6,639 nucleotides of DNA from Cellvibrionaceae bacterium (GCA_027012915.1 JALUYN010000620.1:1-6639); one strand, 5' to 3'; shown: positions 1 to 6,470, counted from the first letter of the stretch. Notes: generated by a model not told the origin, from the sequence alone. Numbers and translations: made by a program.

Positions 1-621
1 ACCGTGACTCACCAAGTGAGCCTCCGCCAATTCGATAAGAGAACGGTGGGCGAACACTTTACTGCCGTCGTCCAATTTATGAGCCGAGGGGTCCGCGCGA
101 TGCAAAATGGCCTGTGCCATTGCAGCACCCAGCGACTCAGTCTGCGTGTGTGTTACTCGGACGCCGGGTACCGGCTGCTGTGACTGGCTGCGCTGGGCAA
201 CTACATCCAGAGCAAGGTCACGCGCTTTGGCCAGGGTATGGCCAGCATCAATGTAACCATCGACCAGGTCATCACCGAGACCATATTTTTTACCCATCGC
301 CCGAATGTCAGCGGCGCGTTTTCGATCCGCAGCGACTGCGGCGGCAGCAGCGGCCTGAACGTCGGTGGCAGATGCTTGCGCAGCGGCTGCAGGCGCAGGT
401 TCCGAATCGTCGTCATCATCACCACCCAGCAAGGCGTTGATTTTGGTCAGGTCATCATCAGTAGCTTCAATTTCACCGGTGATAAGTGCAGCGGCATTTT
501 CAATGCCGACCAATTTCGCGGCAGCATCATCTACGCTGTTAAACTGCGCATCGAGCAAGGCCACAATGGAAGCGGCCATAGCACTTCTGCCGCCGTTTTT
601 TGCCAGTACCTTAAATTTCAT
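1..621 (-). CDS. Putative nested in-frame scaffold (or scaffold-capsid) product, internal start inside the protease gene
   Basis: Inside the protease frame, codon 236 is an ATG at 621 with GGAG at 631-634 and a 9-nt spacer. It starts exactly where the protease fold gives way to a low-complexity linker (NAAAAAKPLEKKP). The product would begin MKFKVLAKNGG and contain the Ala/Asp-rich scaffold-like part and everything downstream, without the catalytic triad. Lambda provides the precedent: Nu3 scaffold is translated in frame from within gene C. If the gene continues into a major capsid domain, this start would let many capsid subunits be made per protease copy. This is inferred from the ribosome site and domain border; no direct evidence of expression is available. 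Confidence 0.5.
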   Translation of the reverse strand, partial: MKFKVLAKNGGRSAMAASIVALLDAQFNSVDDAAAKLVGIENAAALITGEIEATDDDLTKINALLGGDDDDDSEPAPAAAAQASATDVQAAAAAAVAADRKRAADIRAMGKKYGLGDDLVDGYIDAGHTLAKARDLALDVVAQRSQSQQPVPGVRVTHTQTESLGAAMAQAILHRADPSAHKLDDGSKVFAHRSLIELAEAHLVSHG

Positions 622-1326
622 AGGTTTTTTCTCCAAGGGTTTTGCGGCGGCTGCCGCGTTGGTCACCAGGCCACCCCAAAGAGCGGCCGGCGGATTGTGA
701 AATTTGTCTGCTTGGTAGGACGCTGCGATCGCAACGTCTTCGATAATTTCGTCGCACAGCCCCATATCCAAGCACTGTTGCGCGGTAAGCCAGTGATCTT
801 TGCCGTCGCTAATCAGTGACTTGAGTTCTTCTGTGGTCTGGCTGCCCTTTTTGGCGTAGCAGTCGATATAGCTGCCTTCGATCACATCAATCTGATCTGC
901 CAGATCACGCAGATCATTGGCGTTTCCATGCGCGTGAAGATGGGGCTTGTGAATCATCATCAGCGCGTTCGATGGCATACGAACTACATCACCAGCACAG
1001 GCCACGGCCGACGCCATGCTCGCGGCAATACCATCGATATAAACAATCACCCGCTTTTCTGATTGCTTGAGGGCGTTATAAATGGCCAGCCCCTCAACAA
1101 CACTGCCCCCCTCAGAGTGGATGCGAACAATCAGTTCATCACTGGTACCGGCGGCCTCCGCCTGACGAACCACGGTTTCTGCATCTAGTTCATCCCACCA
1201 GTCACCCACAACGCCATAAACCAACAATTCGCCTTTGCTGTTGAGGCTGGCGCGGGCACCGGTAATAACGTCACCGCTTTTTGCCATTGCGCCTGCGATG
1301 GCCAGCGCCAGAGCTTTACTTTTCAT
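1..1326 (-). CDS. ClpP-type prohead (head maturation) protease with scaffold-like extension, probable protease/major-capsid fusion, 3' end cut by window
   Basis: This gene is not closed: the frame from ATG 1326 stays open for 442 codons to base 1. Residues about 30-200 are a ClpP-like serine protease fold. Seen: oxyanion-type HSEGGSV (70-76), the nucleophile in DGIAASMAS with Ser103, MMIHKP with His126, and KDHWLTA with Asp177, which aligns with the RDxFLSA aspartate of ClpP. The His and Asp favour ClpP (S14) over the S49 type of lambda gpC. Residues 224-330 are Ala-rich with an acidic patch (GGDDDDDSEP, 301-310), like a scaffold or delta domain. Residues 330-442 (DRKRAADIRAMGKKYGL, later AMAQAILHRADPS) resemble, from memory, the prohead protease/major capsid fusion family. 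It is already longer than lambda gpC (about 439 aa). A GAGG site at 1336-1339 sits 9 nt before the ATG. The start overlaps the portal end by 11 bp. Role: cleaves scaffold and capsid during head maturation. The capsid part is inferred because it lies outside the window. Confidence 0.9.
   Translation of the reverse strand, partial: MKSKALALAIAGAMAKSGDVITGARASLNSKGELLVYGVVGDWWDELDAETVVRQAEAAGTSDELIVRIHSEGGSVVEGLAIYNALKQSEKRVIVYIDGIAASMASAVACAGDVVRMPSNALMMIHKPHLHAHGNANDLRDLADQIDVIEGSYIDCYAKKGSQTTEELKSLISDGKDHWLTAQQCLDMGLCDEIIEDVAIAASYQADKFHNPPAALWGGLVTNAAAAAKPLEKKPMKFKVLAKNGGRSAMAASIVALLDAQFNSVDDAAAKLVGIENAAALITGEIEATDDDLTKINALLGGDDDDDSEPAPAAAAQASATDVQAAAAAAVAADRKRAADIRAMGKKYGLGDDLVDGYIDAGHTLAKARDLALDVVAQRSQSQQPVPGVRVTHTQTESLGAAMAQAILHRADPSAHKLDDGSKVFAHRSLIELAEAHLVSHG
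631..634 (-). promoter_or_regulatory. Internal Shine-Dalgarno site for the nested start at 621
   Basis: The coding strand reads TTGGAGAAAAAACCTATG. GGAG is 9 nt from the ATG, at least as good as the site serving the full-length protease (GAGG at 1336-1339). The A-rich spacer should be unstructured. The site lies at a domain boundary, which argues against pure chance. Confidence 0.55.
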
Positions 1327-2824
1327 CGTCGTTTTCCTCGTCGGAGTTATCGTCGTTGTTTTCGTCGTTTGCGGGCTTTCCACTGGCTTGCAACTGGCCA
1401 GACTGGGTGGTTTTTCGCGGGTCCGAATCCAGAATTAGCCCCAATTCATCAAGCAATTTCATATCCTCGGCACACTCCTTCAGGAATGCTTCGGGGTCGG
1501 AGTAACCCAGCGAGCGCAGGATTCCGGAAACACTGCCAAAGCCGCCGCGGCACTGCTTGATGAGTGCAGGAATGTCGTCGCGAAGGTTGAGAATCTCTGT
1601 GCGCGGCGGCACCCAGTCGAAAGTGACGCCAGAAATATCGTGGCCGGCCAGTTCGGCGGCTTCGATAAACCAACGCTCGATGGTTTTCAGGAACTGCGGA
1701 ATGAGCATGTTGCGGCGCCAGCGGTGCACATTGGCATAAACTTCCAGCCGACCAATTTTGGCGGCCGCAAAATTCGCGCCTTCGATGTTGCCAGTAATCA
1801 CCTGGTGATTCAGGCCATAGCCTCGAGCAATCATGTGCTCTTCGCCACGGATAAATTCATCCTGACCGGTAACGGACGGCGGGTTGGCATAGCCAACTGT
1901 TTCATCCGGCCCCAGGCGAGCGATCATGGCGGGCTCTATCGTCGTGGGCAGCGGATCGCCCTTCATTTTTCCGTCTTCACCCTGGGTGATGAACGCTGCC
2001 AAACAAGCGGCTACTTTCTGCTGGCGCAGACGCGCATCCTGGAAGTCATCCAAGTTGGCTACTCGGGTCATCACGGAAGTTCCACGGGGAATGCCTCGCG
2101 ATTGACCAGGGCGACGCACTTCATAAACGTGCGCTATGTCATCGTCTCGAACGAATTTGGAGGTACCCGGACGCGTGCCGCGATCACCTGGATGACTGCC
2201 ATGAATGTAGTAGCCAACGCGCTCACCGCTGTTGTCGTATGCAACACCTTGAACAACCCTTCGGCCGTCAACGTTGCCATCACGTAAGTGATCCAGGTAA
2301 TCACCTTCCAGAATCCGGATTTGCAACGGCACCCGCACACCCGGCGTGCGCTTAATTTTTCTCATAGCGAGCACTTCGCCAGATTCAGCTTCGGAACGAA
2401 CAATAAGAGACTGGAGGCCAAACAGATTGAGGCGACCGTCGGCATCACAGAATAGGCTTTGGGCCCACTCCAACATCAGTTCATTTGCTAACTTGGCTTT
2501 TTCTGGATCGGTCGGGTGCTTAGCCGCTGGCGTGATACCCTCCGCAACCGTAAGAGACACAGTTGAATCGATCGCTGCAGCTACATATGGATTGTTACGG
2601 GCAAGCTCACGATGACGGTACCGCAGTGATGTAAGGGCTTGACGGTTTTCGGCATTCTGCGAGCTGTCGCTACCGCGCACCCATTCATTGCCGCGACCTT
2701 TACCGGCACCGTCGTAACCCGCTTCTGTGGTAATTACACTGGCCAATGCTCTCGCCTTTACCCGGGCCAAGCCACGCTGTGGTGCCACTGCCATGATGGC
2801 ACGGTCGATTAGATTCAGTTTCAT
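1316..2824 (-). CDS. Phage portal protein, lambda gpB family
   Basis: At 502 aa it is close to lambda gpB (533 aa). It forms the dodecameric ring at the unique head vertex through which DNA is packaged and ejected, and to which the terminase docks. Seen: the ARNNPYVAAAID segment (about 74-85) typical of the N-terminal helical part, then SEAESGEVLAMRKIKR and LQIRILEGDYLDHLRDG in the wing/clip region. VYEVRRPGQSRGIPRGTSVM follows, then a DARLRQQKVAACLAAFITQ helix and a GANFAAAKIGRLE stretch corresponding to the family's NYSSaR motif. The C-terminus is very acidic (ANDENNDDNSDEENDDEK). GGGA at 2831-2834 is 6 nt from the ATG. The start codon shares ATGA with the upstream stop, so translation is probably coupled to the gpW-like gene. 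The 3' end overlaps the protease start by 11 bp. Assignment rests on family resemblance recognised by eye and on context. Confidence 0.95.
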   Translation of the reverse strand: MKLNLIDRAIMAVAPQRGLARVKARALASVITTEAGYDGAGKGRGNEWVRGSDSSQNAENRQALTSLRYRHRELARNNPYVAAAIDSTVSLTVAEGITPAAKHPTDPEKAKLANELMLEWAQSLFCDADGRLNLFGLQSLIVRSEAESGEVLAMRKIKRTPGVRVPLQIRILEGDYLDHLRDGNVDGRRVVQGVAYDNSGERVGYYIHGSHPGDRGTRPGTSKFVRDDDIAHVYEVRRPGQSRGIPRGTSVMTRVANLDDFQDARLRQQKVAACLAAFITQGEDGKMKGDPLPTTIEPAMIARLGPDETVGYANPPSVTGQDEFIRGEEHMIARGYGLNHQVITGNIEGANFAAAKIGRLEVYANVHRWRRNMLIPQFLKTIERWFIEAAELAGHDISGVTFDWVPPRTEILNLRDDIPALIKQCRGGFGSVSGILRSLGYSDPEAFLKECAEDMKLLDELGLILDSDPRKTTQSGQLQASGKPANDENNDDNSDEENDDEK

Positions 2825-3024
2825 TGATAATCCCGGCGATGGCTGACTTTTAGAATTCGTTCTGACTTCTGGCCGCTGCTGATCGACTGCTCGATAACGG
2901 ACTTGGTACGCAGCATGTCATCCAGCGAACGAAATTTTGTGGTGCGGCCATTAATGGTTACCTCCATGACGCCGGTCGCGATTGCGGCGTTGATGTCATC
3001 AAGGTTTTGCTGGGTGTAAGCCAT
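2821..3024 (-). CDS. gpW-like head-tail joining protein
   Basis: A 67-aa protein, nearly the size of lambda gpW (68 aa), in the same place between terminase large subunit and portal. gpW plugs the portal channel after packaging so that gpFII and the tail can attach. The sequence shows an N-terminal helix (TQQNLDDINAAIATG), a short beta-hairpin (MEVTINGRTTKFRS) and a second helix (LDDMLRTKSVIEQSIS), which is the alpha-beta-beta-alpha layout of gpW. The tail SHRRDYQ is basic. The ribosome site is weak (GAG at 3031-3033, 6 nt before ATG). The coding region begins only 13 nt after the T-run of an intrinsic terminator, so expression needs terminator read-through or a promoter not seen here. The stop overlaps the portal start as ATGA. 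Confidence 0.85.
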   Translation of the reverse strand: MAYTQQNLDDINAAIATGVMEVTINGRTTKFRSLDDMLRTKSVIEQSISSGQKSERILKVSHRRDYQ

Positions 3025-3037
3025 TTTCTACTCGCAT

Positions 3038-3061
3038 AAAAAAACCCGCCGGAGCGGGTTT
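3038..3061 (-). terminator. Intrinsic (Rho-independent) terminator between terL and the gpW-like gene
   Basis: On the coding strand the stem AAACCCGC pairs with GCGGGTTT around a TCCG loop: 8 perfect base pairs, six of them G-C, running straight into seven T (3038-3044, the last three also closing the stem). The 5' arm starts inside the terL TAA stop (3060-3062). The opposite strand lacks a good T-run, so it is oriented to stop leftward transcription. Its place within an otherwise continuous packaging operon is unusual. It may tune terminase against structural genes or be crossed by late antitermination; both are inference. Confidence 0.85.
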
Positions 3062-5141
3062 AGATTTTGTAATTTGATTGTCGCCGAGGCGCTTCTTCCA
3101 GCTGCTGTTCTTGCGGCGCCATCGGCAATGCTTCAGAGAACATGTCAGACTGTTTGATTTTTCGTTCTAGTTCATCCCACTCAGCGGCAGACATTGAGTG
3201 TGCCCGCATCGCCCTGCCTGCGTGTTCCGAATAGACCTCTCCATCCCAAAATTCACAGGGACAGCCCGGCTTTTGCTGCCATGATTTACGGCCACTTTTG
3301 TCAGGAATTTTCGATTCAGCCAATAACTGATCGAAATAGTCGTGGCGCATTTGTTCGTTGTCGTAGTAGTGGAACCGGCCAACACCTTTGGCGTTGAGAT
3401 TCATCTGGTCAGACAGGTAGTCTTTGGCGCGATTGGTTCCCACGATGTGAAGACGAACGCCACGTTTTTCGGCTTTCGTCATCTTCTTCGGATCTTTATG
3501 GGCCAGCGCCTTAGTGGCTGGTGGCCGGGCGAATATTGGTGGGTCCGTTTTAGAGCTAGAACCTTTAATCGCCATAATCAGTATGTTCGGGAATCGTTTT
3601 TGCCGAGTCAGCACCCAGTCATAAACGGCGTCGGTTGCATGGCCACCTGAATCAATAGATATGGCAGAGGCAAAAATACTACCGCCGCTTTCATGCTCAA
3701 ATGGCGCGAACACCAATTTGTCCAGTTCACTCCAGACCCTGTCCTTTTCGTTGATTGTCGATTTTTCTGCATAGAGTTCATCCGCGTACATCAGCCAGGA
3801 TCGACGATCACGGCCACGCGCCCGGATAACCACCGCAAGGCGATCATCCTGGACATCGATTCCGATGGTCACCATCAGGCCCTGATCAGGACAAAGCAGC
3901 TCTTTGCGTTGCGATTCAGGATCTGCCTTGGCTTGATCGGCCAGTGTTTTGGCATCAGATCGCGAATCTTCGTATTCGTAGGCCCTGCCCAACTTGGAAT
4001 TGATGAATACGATTTGTTTGGTGTTGTCCCCGATTGCGGCGTAGTGCTCTGCCTCGAGATAATCCTTCACCATTTCTGCCTGGCCAACACCGGGCAGACA
4101 GCTGTAGAGTTCATTCAGGCCTGTAAAGCCGGCGACACCGGTAAACTCGACCGTTGGCACCCAGCCGCAATACGGGTCGCCCGCTTCCATCGCTTCACGG
4201 ACTGTGCGACGGATATTTTCTTTGCGCTGAAAATCATCCCAGGCGCTGCCACATTCAGGGCAGGCGTAAACTGTATTCTCTGGCTTGTGGTGGCCGTAAA
4301 TGGGGTGTTTCTCACCCACTGGCCGCTCCGACGCCTGCCAGCCTTGCAGCTGCTCAAACATTAGCGGGTGAGCAACGCCGCAGTCGTGGCACTTAATGGG
4401 CAATACCCGCTTATCGGATCGCTCGATATGCTCAGCAACACGACTAAAGCCCTTCACCGACGGCGTGCCGCCGAGAATCTTTTTCGGGTTTCTTACCCGC
4501 TTTGTTCGCTCAAAGAGCAGCTTGATTGAGTCACCCTGACTGCCAACGTTTTCATTGGCGTCATCGGGCTCTTCCACAAACACAAAATCCGCCGTGGTGG
4601 ATTTCATGTTTCCGACGGCGTTGGATCCGAAGAACTCCATCCAGCCGGTATCCCAAGACTTATGGAGGATACTGTTTCCTGATTTCCGGCTGGTACTGAA
4701 ATCAATTTTCTGGGCAATCTCTGGGGTTGCTTTCCCCATGGGCCCCAACTTTGTCAGACTGAACTTTCGTGCCTGGCTATCGGCGGCAAACATGCCCAAC
4801 ATAACGCCGCCGGTACCGGCCACGCGATTGAATATGTAGGCGATCAGGGCTGTGGTCCACAGCACCTGCGCCGCTTTCATACAGTAGATTTCCGGGGTTT
4901 CCGGATCATCCATTGCAGCAAAGATGCCGTATAGATGCGGACCGTAATCAAGATCAAATGAGGTCTGAAATGCCCCAACCTCTGAGGGAAGCCTTAAATT
5001 CTCTTGCGACCAATCAGCTGTAGATTGAGGCAAGCGTGGAATCAGCCTCTCCGACGCCAGCGTTAAGCTCTTCCCCAAATTTGCGCGCAACTTCAGCAAT
5101 GCGGCTTGCGGCATTACCGAGGGGTTCAAATATGAGTTCAT
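3060..5141 (-). CDS. terL: Terminase large subunit, lambda gpA type (packaging ATPase and nuclease)
   Basis: At 693 aa it is slightly longer than lambda gpA (641). It translocates DNA into the prohead and cuts concatemers. The N-terminal ATPase begins after STADWSQENLRLP (40-52). Walker A position: KAAQVLWTT (89-97), which keeps the leading Lys but has Leu-Trp where the family has Gly followed by Lys, Gly or Tyr. Walker B position: FVFVEE (186-191), with Glu in place of the usual Asp. Motif III: GGTPSVKG (224-231). A zinc-ribbon-like CxxC pair lies at 251/254 and 294/297. The nuclease part shows IGIDVQDDR (Asp429), ISIDSGG (Asp497) and EFWDGEVY (Glu630, Asp633), matching the gpA NEALD region. 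The start lies inside terS. ATG 5141 has GGA 6 nt upstream. ATG 5114 is an alternative without a visible ribosome site. Conserved sequence begins near 5021, so overlap with terS is real under either start. Confidence 0.95.
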   Translation of the reverse strand: MNSYLNPSVMPQAALLKLRANLGKSLTLASERLIPRLPQSTADWSQENLRLPSEVGAFQTSFDLDYGPHLYGIFAAMDDPETPEIYCMKAAQVLWTTALIAYIFNRVAGTGGVMLGMFAADSQARKFSLTKLGPMGKATPEIAQKIDFSTSRKSGNSILHKSWDTGWMEFFGSNAVGNMKSTTADFVFVEEPDDANENVGSQGDSIKLLFERTKRVRNPKKILGGTPSVKGFSRVAEHIERSDKRVLPIKCHDCGVAHPLMFEQLQGWQASERPVGEKHPIYGHHKPENTVYACPECGSAWDDFQRKENIRRTVREAMEAGDPYCGWVPTVEFTGVAGFTGLNELYSCLPGVGQAEMVKDYLEAEHYAAIGDNTKQIVFINSKLGRAYEYEDSRSDAKTLADQAKADPESQRKELLCPDQGLMVTIGIDVQDDRLAVVIRARGRDRRSWLMYADELYAEKSTINEKDRVWSELDKLVFAPFEHESGGSIFASAISIDSGGHATDAVYDWVLTRQKRFPNILIMAIKGSSSKTDPPIFARPPATKALAHKDPKKMTKAEKRGVRLHIVGTNRAKDYLSDQMNLNAKGVGRFHYYDNEQMRHDYFDQLLAESKIPDKSGRKSWQQKPGCPCEFWDGEVYSEHAGRAMRAHSMSAAEWDELERKIKQSDMFSEALPMAPQEQQLEEAPRRQSNYKI

Positions 5142-5541
5142 CGCTTATCCGTGTCGCCAGTTCTGACTCCAGTCGCTCCTGTATCACTGTTCCAGCATTG
5201 TTCAATTCACCTGCGGCCTCAGAGAAAATCCCGTTGATTGCCTCGACGGTTTCAGCCGTGGGCAACAGCAGGCCAAGTTCTTTGCTGTTTGCGATCGCAA
5301 GCTGTAGGGTTTTCTGTTGTGACTCTTGCATCTTCTGATCAGCGAGAGACTTATCGTTGTCATGCACGCGGCCGGCCGCCTCAACTCGCAACCGATCAAC
5401 ATAGATTCTCAGCCATTGGCGATAGGTGTCACCCGGCTTCAGCCCGATCTTCTGTGCATGCTTCTGAATCGCCTGACGGCTGACGCCAACCAGGTCAGCA
5501 AAGCCGCTTTGGGTTGCCTCTGTATCAAGAAATTCAGCCAT
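5014..5541 (-). CDS. terS: Terminase small subunit, Nu1-like
   Basis: A 175-aa protein (lambda Nu1 is 181) directly upstream of terL. It recognises the packaging site and delivers DNA to the large subunit. Residues 11-33 (QSGFADLVGVSRQAIQKHAQKIG) form a helix-turn-helix like the Nu1 DNA-binding domain. Residues about 42-85 are charged and helical (RLRVEAAGR, then DQKMQESQQKTLQLAIANSKE), suiting an oligomerisation coiled coil. They are followed by LLLPTAETVEAI (91-102), the conserved 'ligand then helix' break of this family. The C-terminal 50 residues should contact TerL. A TTG at 5544 directly precedes ATG 5541; the ATG is preferred because the AGGTG site lies 6 nt from it but only 3 nt from the TTG. 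The last 128 bp overlap terL in another frame. Confidence 0.88.
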   Translation of the reverse strand: MAEFLDTEATQSGFADLVGVSRQAIQKHAQKIGLKPGDTYRQWLRIYVDRLRVEAAGRVHDNDKSLADQKMQESQQKTLQLAIANSKELGLLLPTAETVEAINGIFSEAAGELNNAGTVIQERLESELATRISDELIFEPLGNAASRIAEVARKFGEELNAGVGEADSTLASIYS

Positions 5542-5547
5542 CAATTA

Positions 5548-5552
5548 CACCT
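5548..5552 (-). promoter_or_regulatory. Shine-Dalgarno site of terS, decides the start codon
   Basis: The coding strand reads GCAGGTGTAATTGATG. AGGTG is 6 nt from ATG 5541 and 3 nt from TTG 5544, so ATG is the likely start and the TTG is a chance in-frame codon. Confidence 0.6.
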
Positions 5553-5562
5553 GCTATGACAA

Positions 5563-5634
5563 CCCCCTATGGGGCCGCACATCTGCTGAGAATTCGCGGC
5601 TTTCGCCACCGTATGTGGCCGCCCCATGGGGAGG
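5563..5634 (-). other. Structured non-coding element upstream of terS, candidate cos (packaging) site
   Basis: The 118-bp gap between genes (5542-5659) holds a long imperfect inverted repeat. The coding-strand arm CCCCATGGGG (5622-5631) pairs with CCCCATAGGGG (5564-5574) with one bulged base. ATGTG/CACAT (5578-5582 with 5613-5617) continues the stem after a small internal loop. Inside sits a hairpin, GTGGC-GAAA-GCCGC (5596-5609), with a GNRA loop and one G-U pair. On the coding strand, 5613-5624 reads GGGCGGCCACAT, which differs from lambda cosN GGGCGGCGACCT at two of twelve positions. It points the same way relative to terS and lies about 70 bp before it (in lambda about 180 bp). A near copy lies inverted at 5571-5582. 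The cos role is inferred; an RNA leader controlling terS is the alternative. Confidence 0.5.
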
Positions 5635-5659
5635 ACCCAAAGGGGTGGGGGGTACATCC

Positions 5660-6043
5660 TCAAGCGACATCAGCAAAGACGAATTGCAGAGACTTATCCA
5701 TTGCAATTTCATCCATATGAACAACCACTTGCCCATCCGTATGTAGCGGGTCGTACACCTTAACTGTCGCACGGTAGGTATCAGGAGCTATGTCCAAATC
5801 ATTCAAATTAAACTCAACCTCCCAATACTGATCGCCATTGGCGTCATTGATTGGGTTCCCCTGCTTATCGAACGATAGCGCCCACGTCATTAACGCAGCA
5901 TCAACGGCAGAGTCAGCCACCACACCCAGTCCAGAGAGTTCCAGCGTCATGCGAGTAGCCGCACTGAAATCTATCGCCGCTCCGTCCTCTTTGAAGGTTA
6001 CGGTGTTGGGGTTGTCGCTGCCCTTGTAGACTATCTCGATCAT
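5660..6043 (-). CDS. Small beta-rich phage protein of unknown function
   Basis: I do not recognise a firm function. From ATG 6043 it is 127 aa, beginning MIEIVYKGSDNPNTVTF. It alternates short strands with turns (GAAIDFSAATRMTLELSG, EVEFNLNDLDIAPDTYRA, TVKVYDPLHTDGQVVVHMDE). This resembles an immunoglobulin-like or BppU-N-terminal-like domain of phage structural proteins, but that is an impression from pattern only. An upstream in-frame ATG at 6100 would add 19 residues but would lie within the previous gene. The 6043 start, 4 nt after that gene's stop, fits the tight spacing here, though neither has a clear ribosome site, so translation may be coupled. No signal peptide, membrane segment or cysteine is visible. 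It ends 118 bp before terS. Confidence 0.75.
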   Translation of the reverse strand: MIEIVYKGSDNPNTVTFKEDGAAIDFSAATRMTLELSGLGVVADSAVDAALMTWALSFDKQGNPINDANGDQYWEVEFNLNDLDIAPDTYRATVKVYDPLHTDGQVVVHMDEIAMDKSLQFVFADVA

Positions 6044-6047
6044 TGGA

Positions 6048-6461
6048 TTAGGCCAGCGTGATAGTGCTTGCGCCAAAGTCGATAGTGAAGGTTTCGCCAT
6101 CGTTCAGAGTGATGCTTGAGCCGTAGTCATACCAGCCGATCAACTCATCGCCAGTGGCGGTATCGTTATACAGCGCCACATAACGGAAGGGCCCGATTGA
6201 ACCGCCGGACGCAGTAATAACCGTGTCAGTGTTAACCAGACTATATGTGCCGCCTGTTTGTGAACTGGACGTAACTGGAATAGTCGGACCGCCAGCCACA
6301 TAACCATTGCCTGCTGCAATCTCTGTCAGGTTCGCCTTTACCGTATTGGTAGCAACCGGAGCGGCATTGGTCAGCAATGCTTTAAGAGTGTCAGAGCCGA
6401 GGTTGTGGACACCTTCGGCCAAAGCCTCAACGAATGAATTGAACTTGTTGAAAGTTGCCAT
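6048..6461 (-). CDS. Conserved phage structural-type protein, function unknown
   Basis: 137 aa, starting MATFNKFNSFVEALAEGVHNL. A short N-terminal amphipathic helix is followed by a Thr/Ser/Gly-rich beta region (TIPVTSSSQTGGTYSLV, then GPFRYVALYNDT and LIGWYDYGSSITL) that ends in GETFTIDFGASTITLA. Proteins of this pattern recur in siphophage genomes near head or tail genes and are normally left hypothetical; this is recalled, not searched. The start is well supported: GAGG at 6469-6472, 7 nt from the ATG, with the site overlapping the previous gene's TGA. The next gene begins 4 nt after the stop. No membrane segment or enzyme motif is seen, so a virion component is the most reasonable guess. 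Confidence 0.85.
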   Translation of the reverse strand: MATFNKFNSFVEALAEGVHNLGSDTLKALLTNAAPVATNTVKANLTEIAAGNGYVAGGPTIPVTSSSQTGGTYSLVNTDTVITASGGSIGPFRYVALYNDTATGDELIGWYDYGSSITLNDGETFTIDFGASTITLA

Positions 6462-6470
6462 GATGTAACC

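Noticed and set aside
238..819. Open plus-strand frame of 193 codons
   Set aside because: It lies wholly antisense to the protease/scaffold gene, has no ribosome site, and its composition mirrors the Ala/Asp-rich coding strand.
1640..2287. Open plus-strand frame of 215 codons
   Set aside because: Antisense to the portal gene, which has clear family motifs; no recognisable domain and no sensible start signal.
3042..3061. Terminator hairpin considered as bidirectional
   Set aside because: On the plus strand the stem is followed by TTTAGATTTTG, not an uninterrupted T-run, and no plus-strand gene is supported here.
3547..3561. GTTTTAGAGCTAGAA on the plus strand, identical to the start of the artificial Cas9 single-guide RNA scaffold
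   Set aside because: The match ends after 15 bases, no tracr part, repeat array or cas gene follows, and the opposite strand encodes an ordinary TerL stretch (GSSSKTDPP). It also matches the engineered linker rather than the natural repeat, so chance is the best explanation.
3693..4364. Open plus-strand frame of 223 codons
   Set aside because: Antisense to terL across its zinc-ribbon and nuclease regions; a by-product of codon bias on the other strand.
725..5298. Two GCGATCGC palindromes (725-732 and 5291-5298), like the HIP1 repeat of cyanobacteria
   Set aside because: Only two copies, both inside coding sequence; HIP1-rich genomes carry them far more densely.
6044..6100. Longer N-terminus for the 5660-6043 gene starting at ATG 6100
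   Set aside because: It would overlap the end of the previous gene in another frame without a better ribosome site, whereas ATG 6043 follows that stop by 4 nt.
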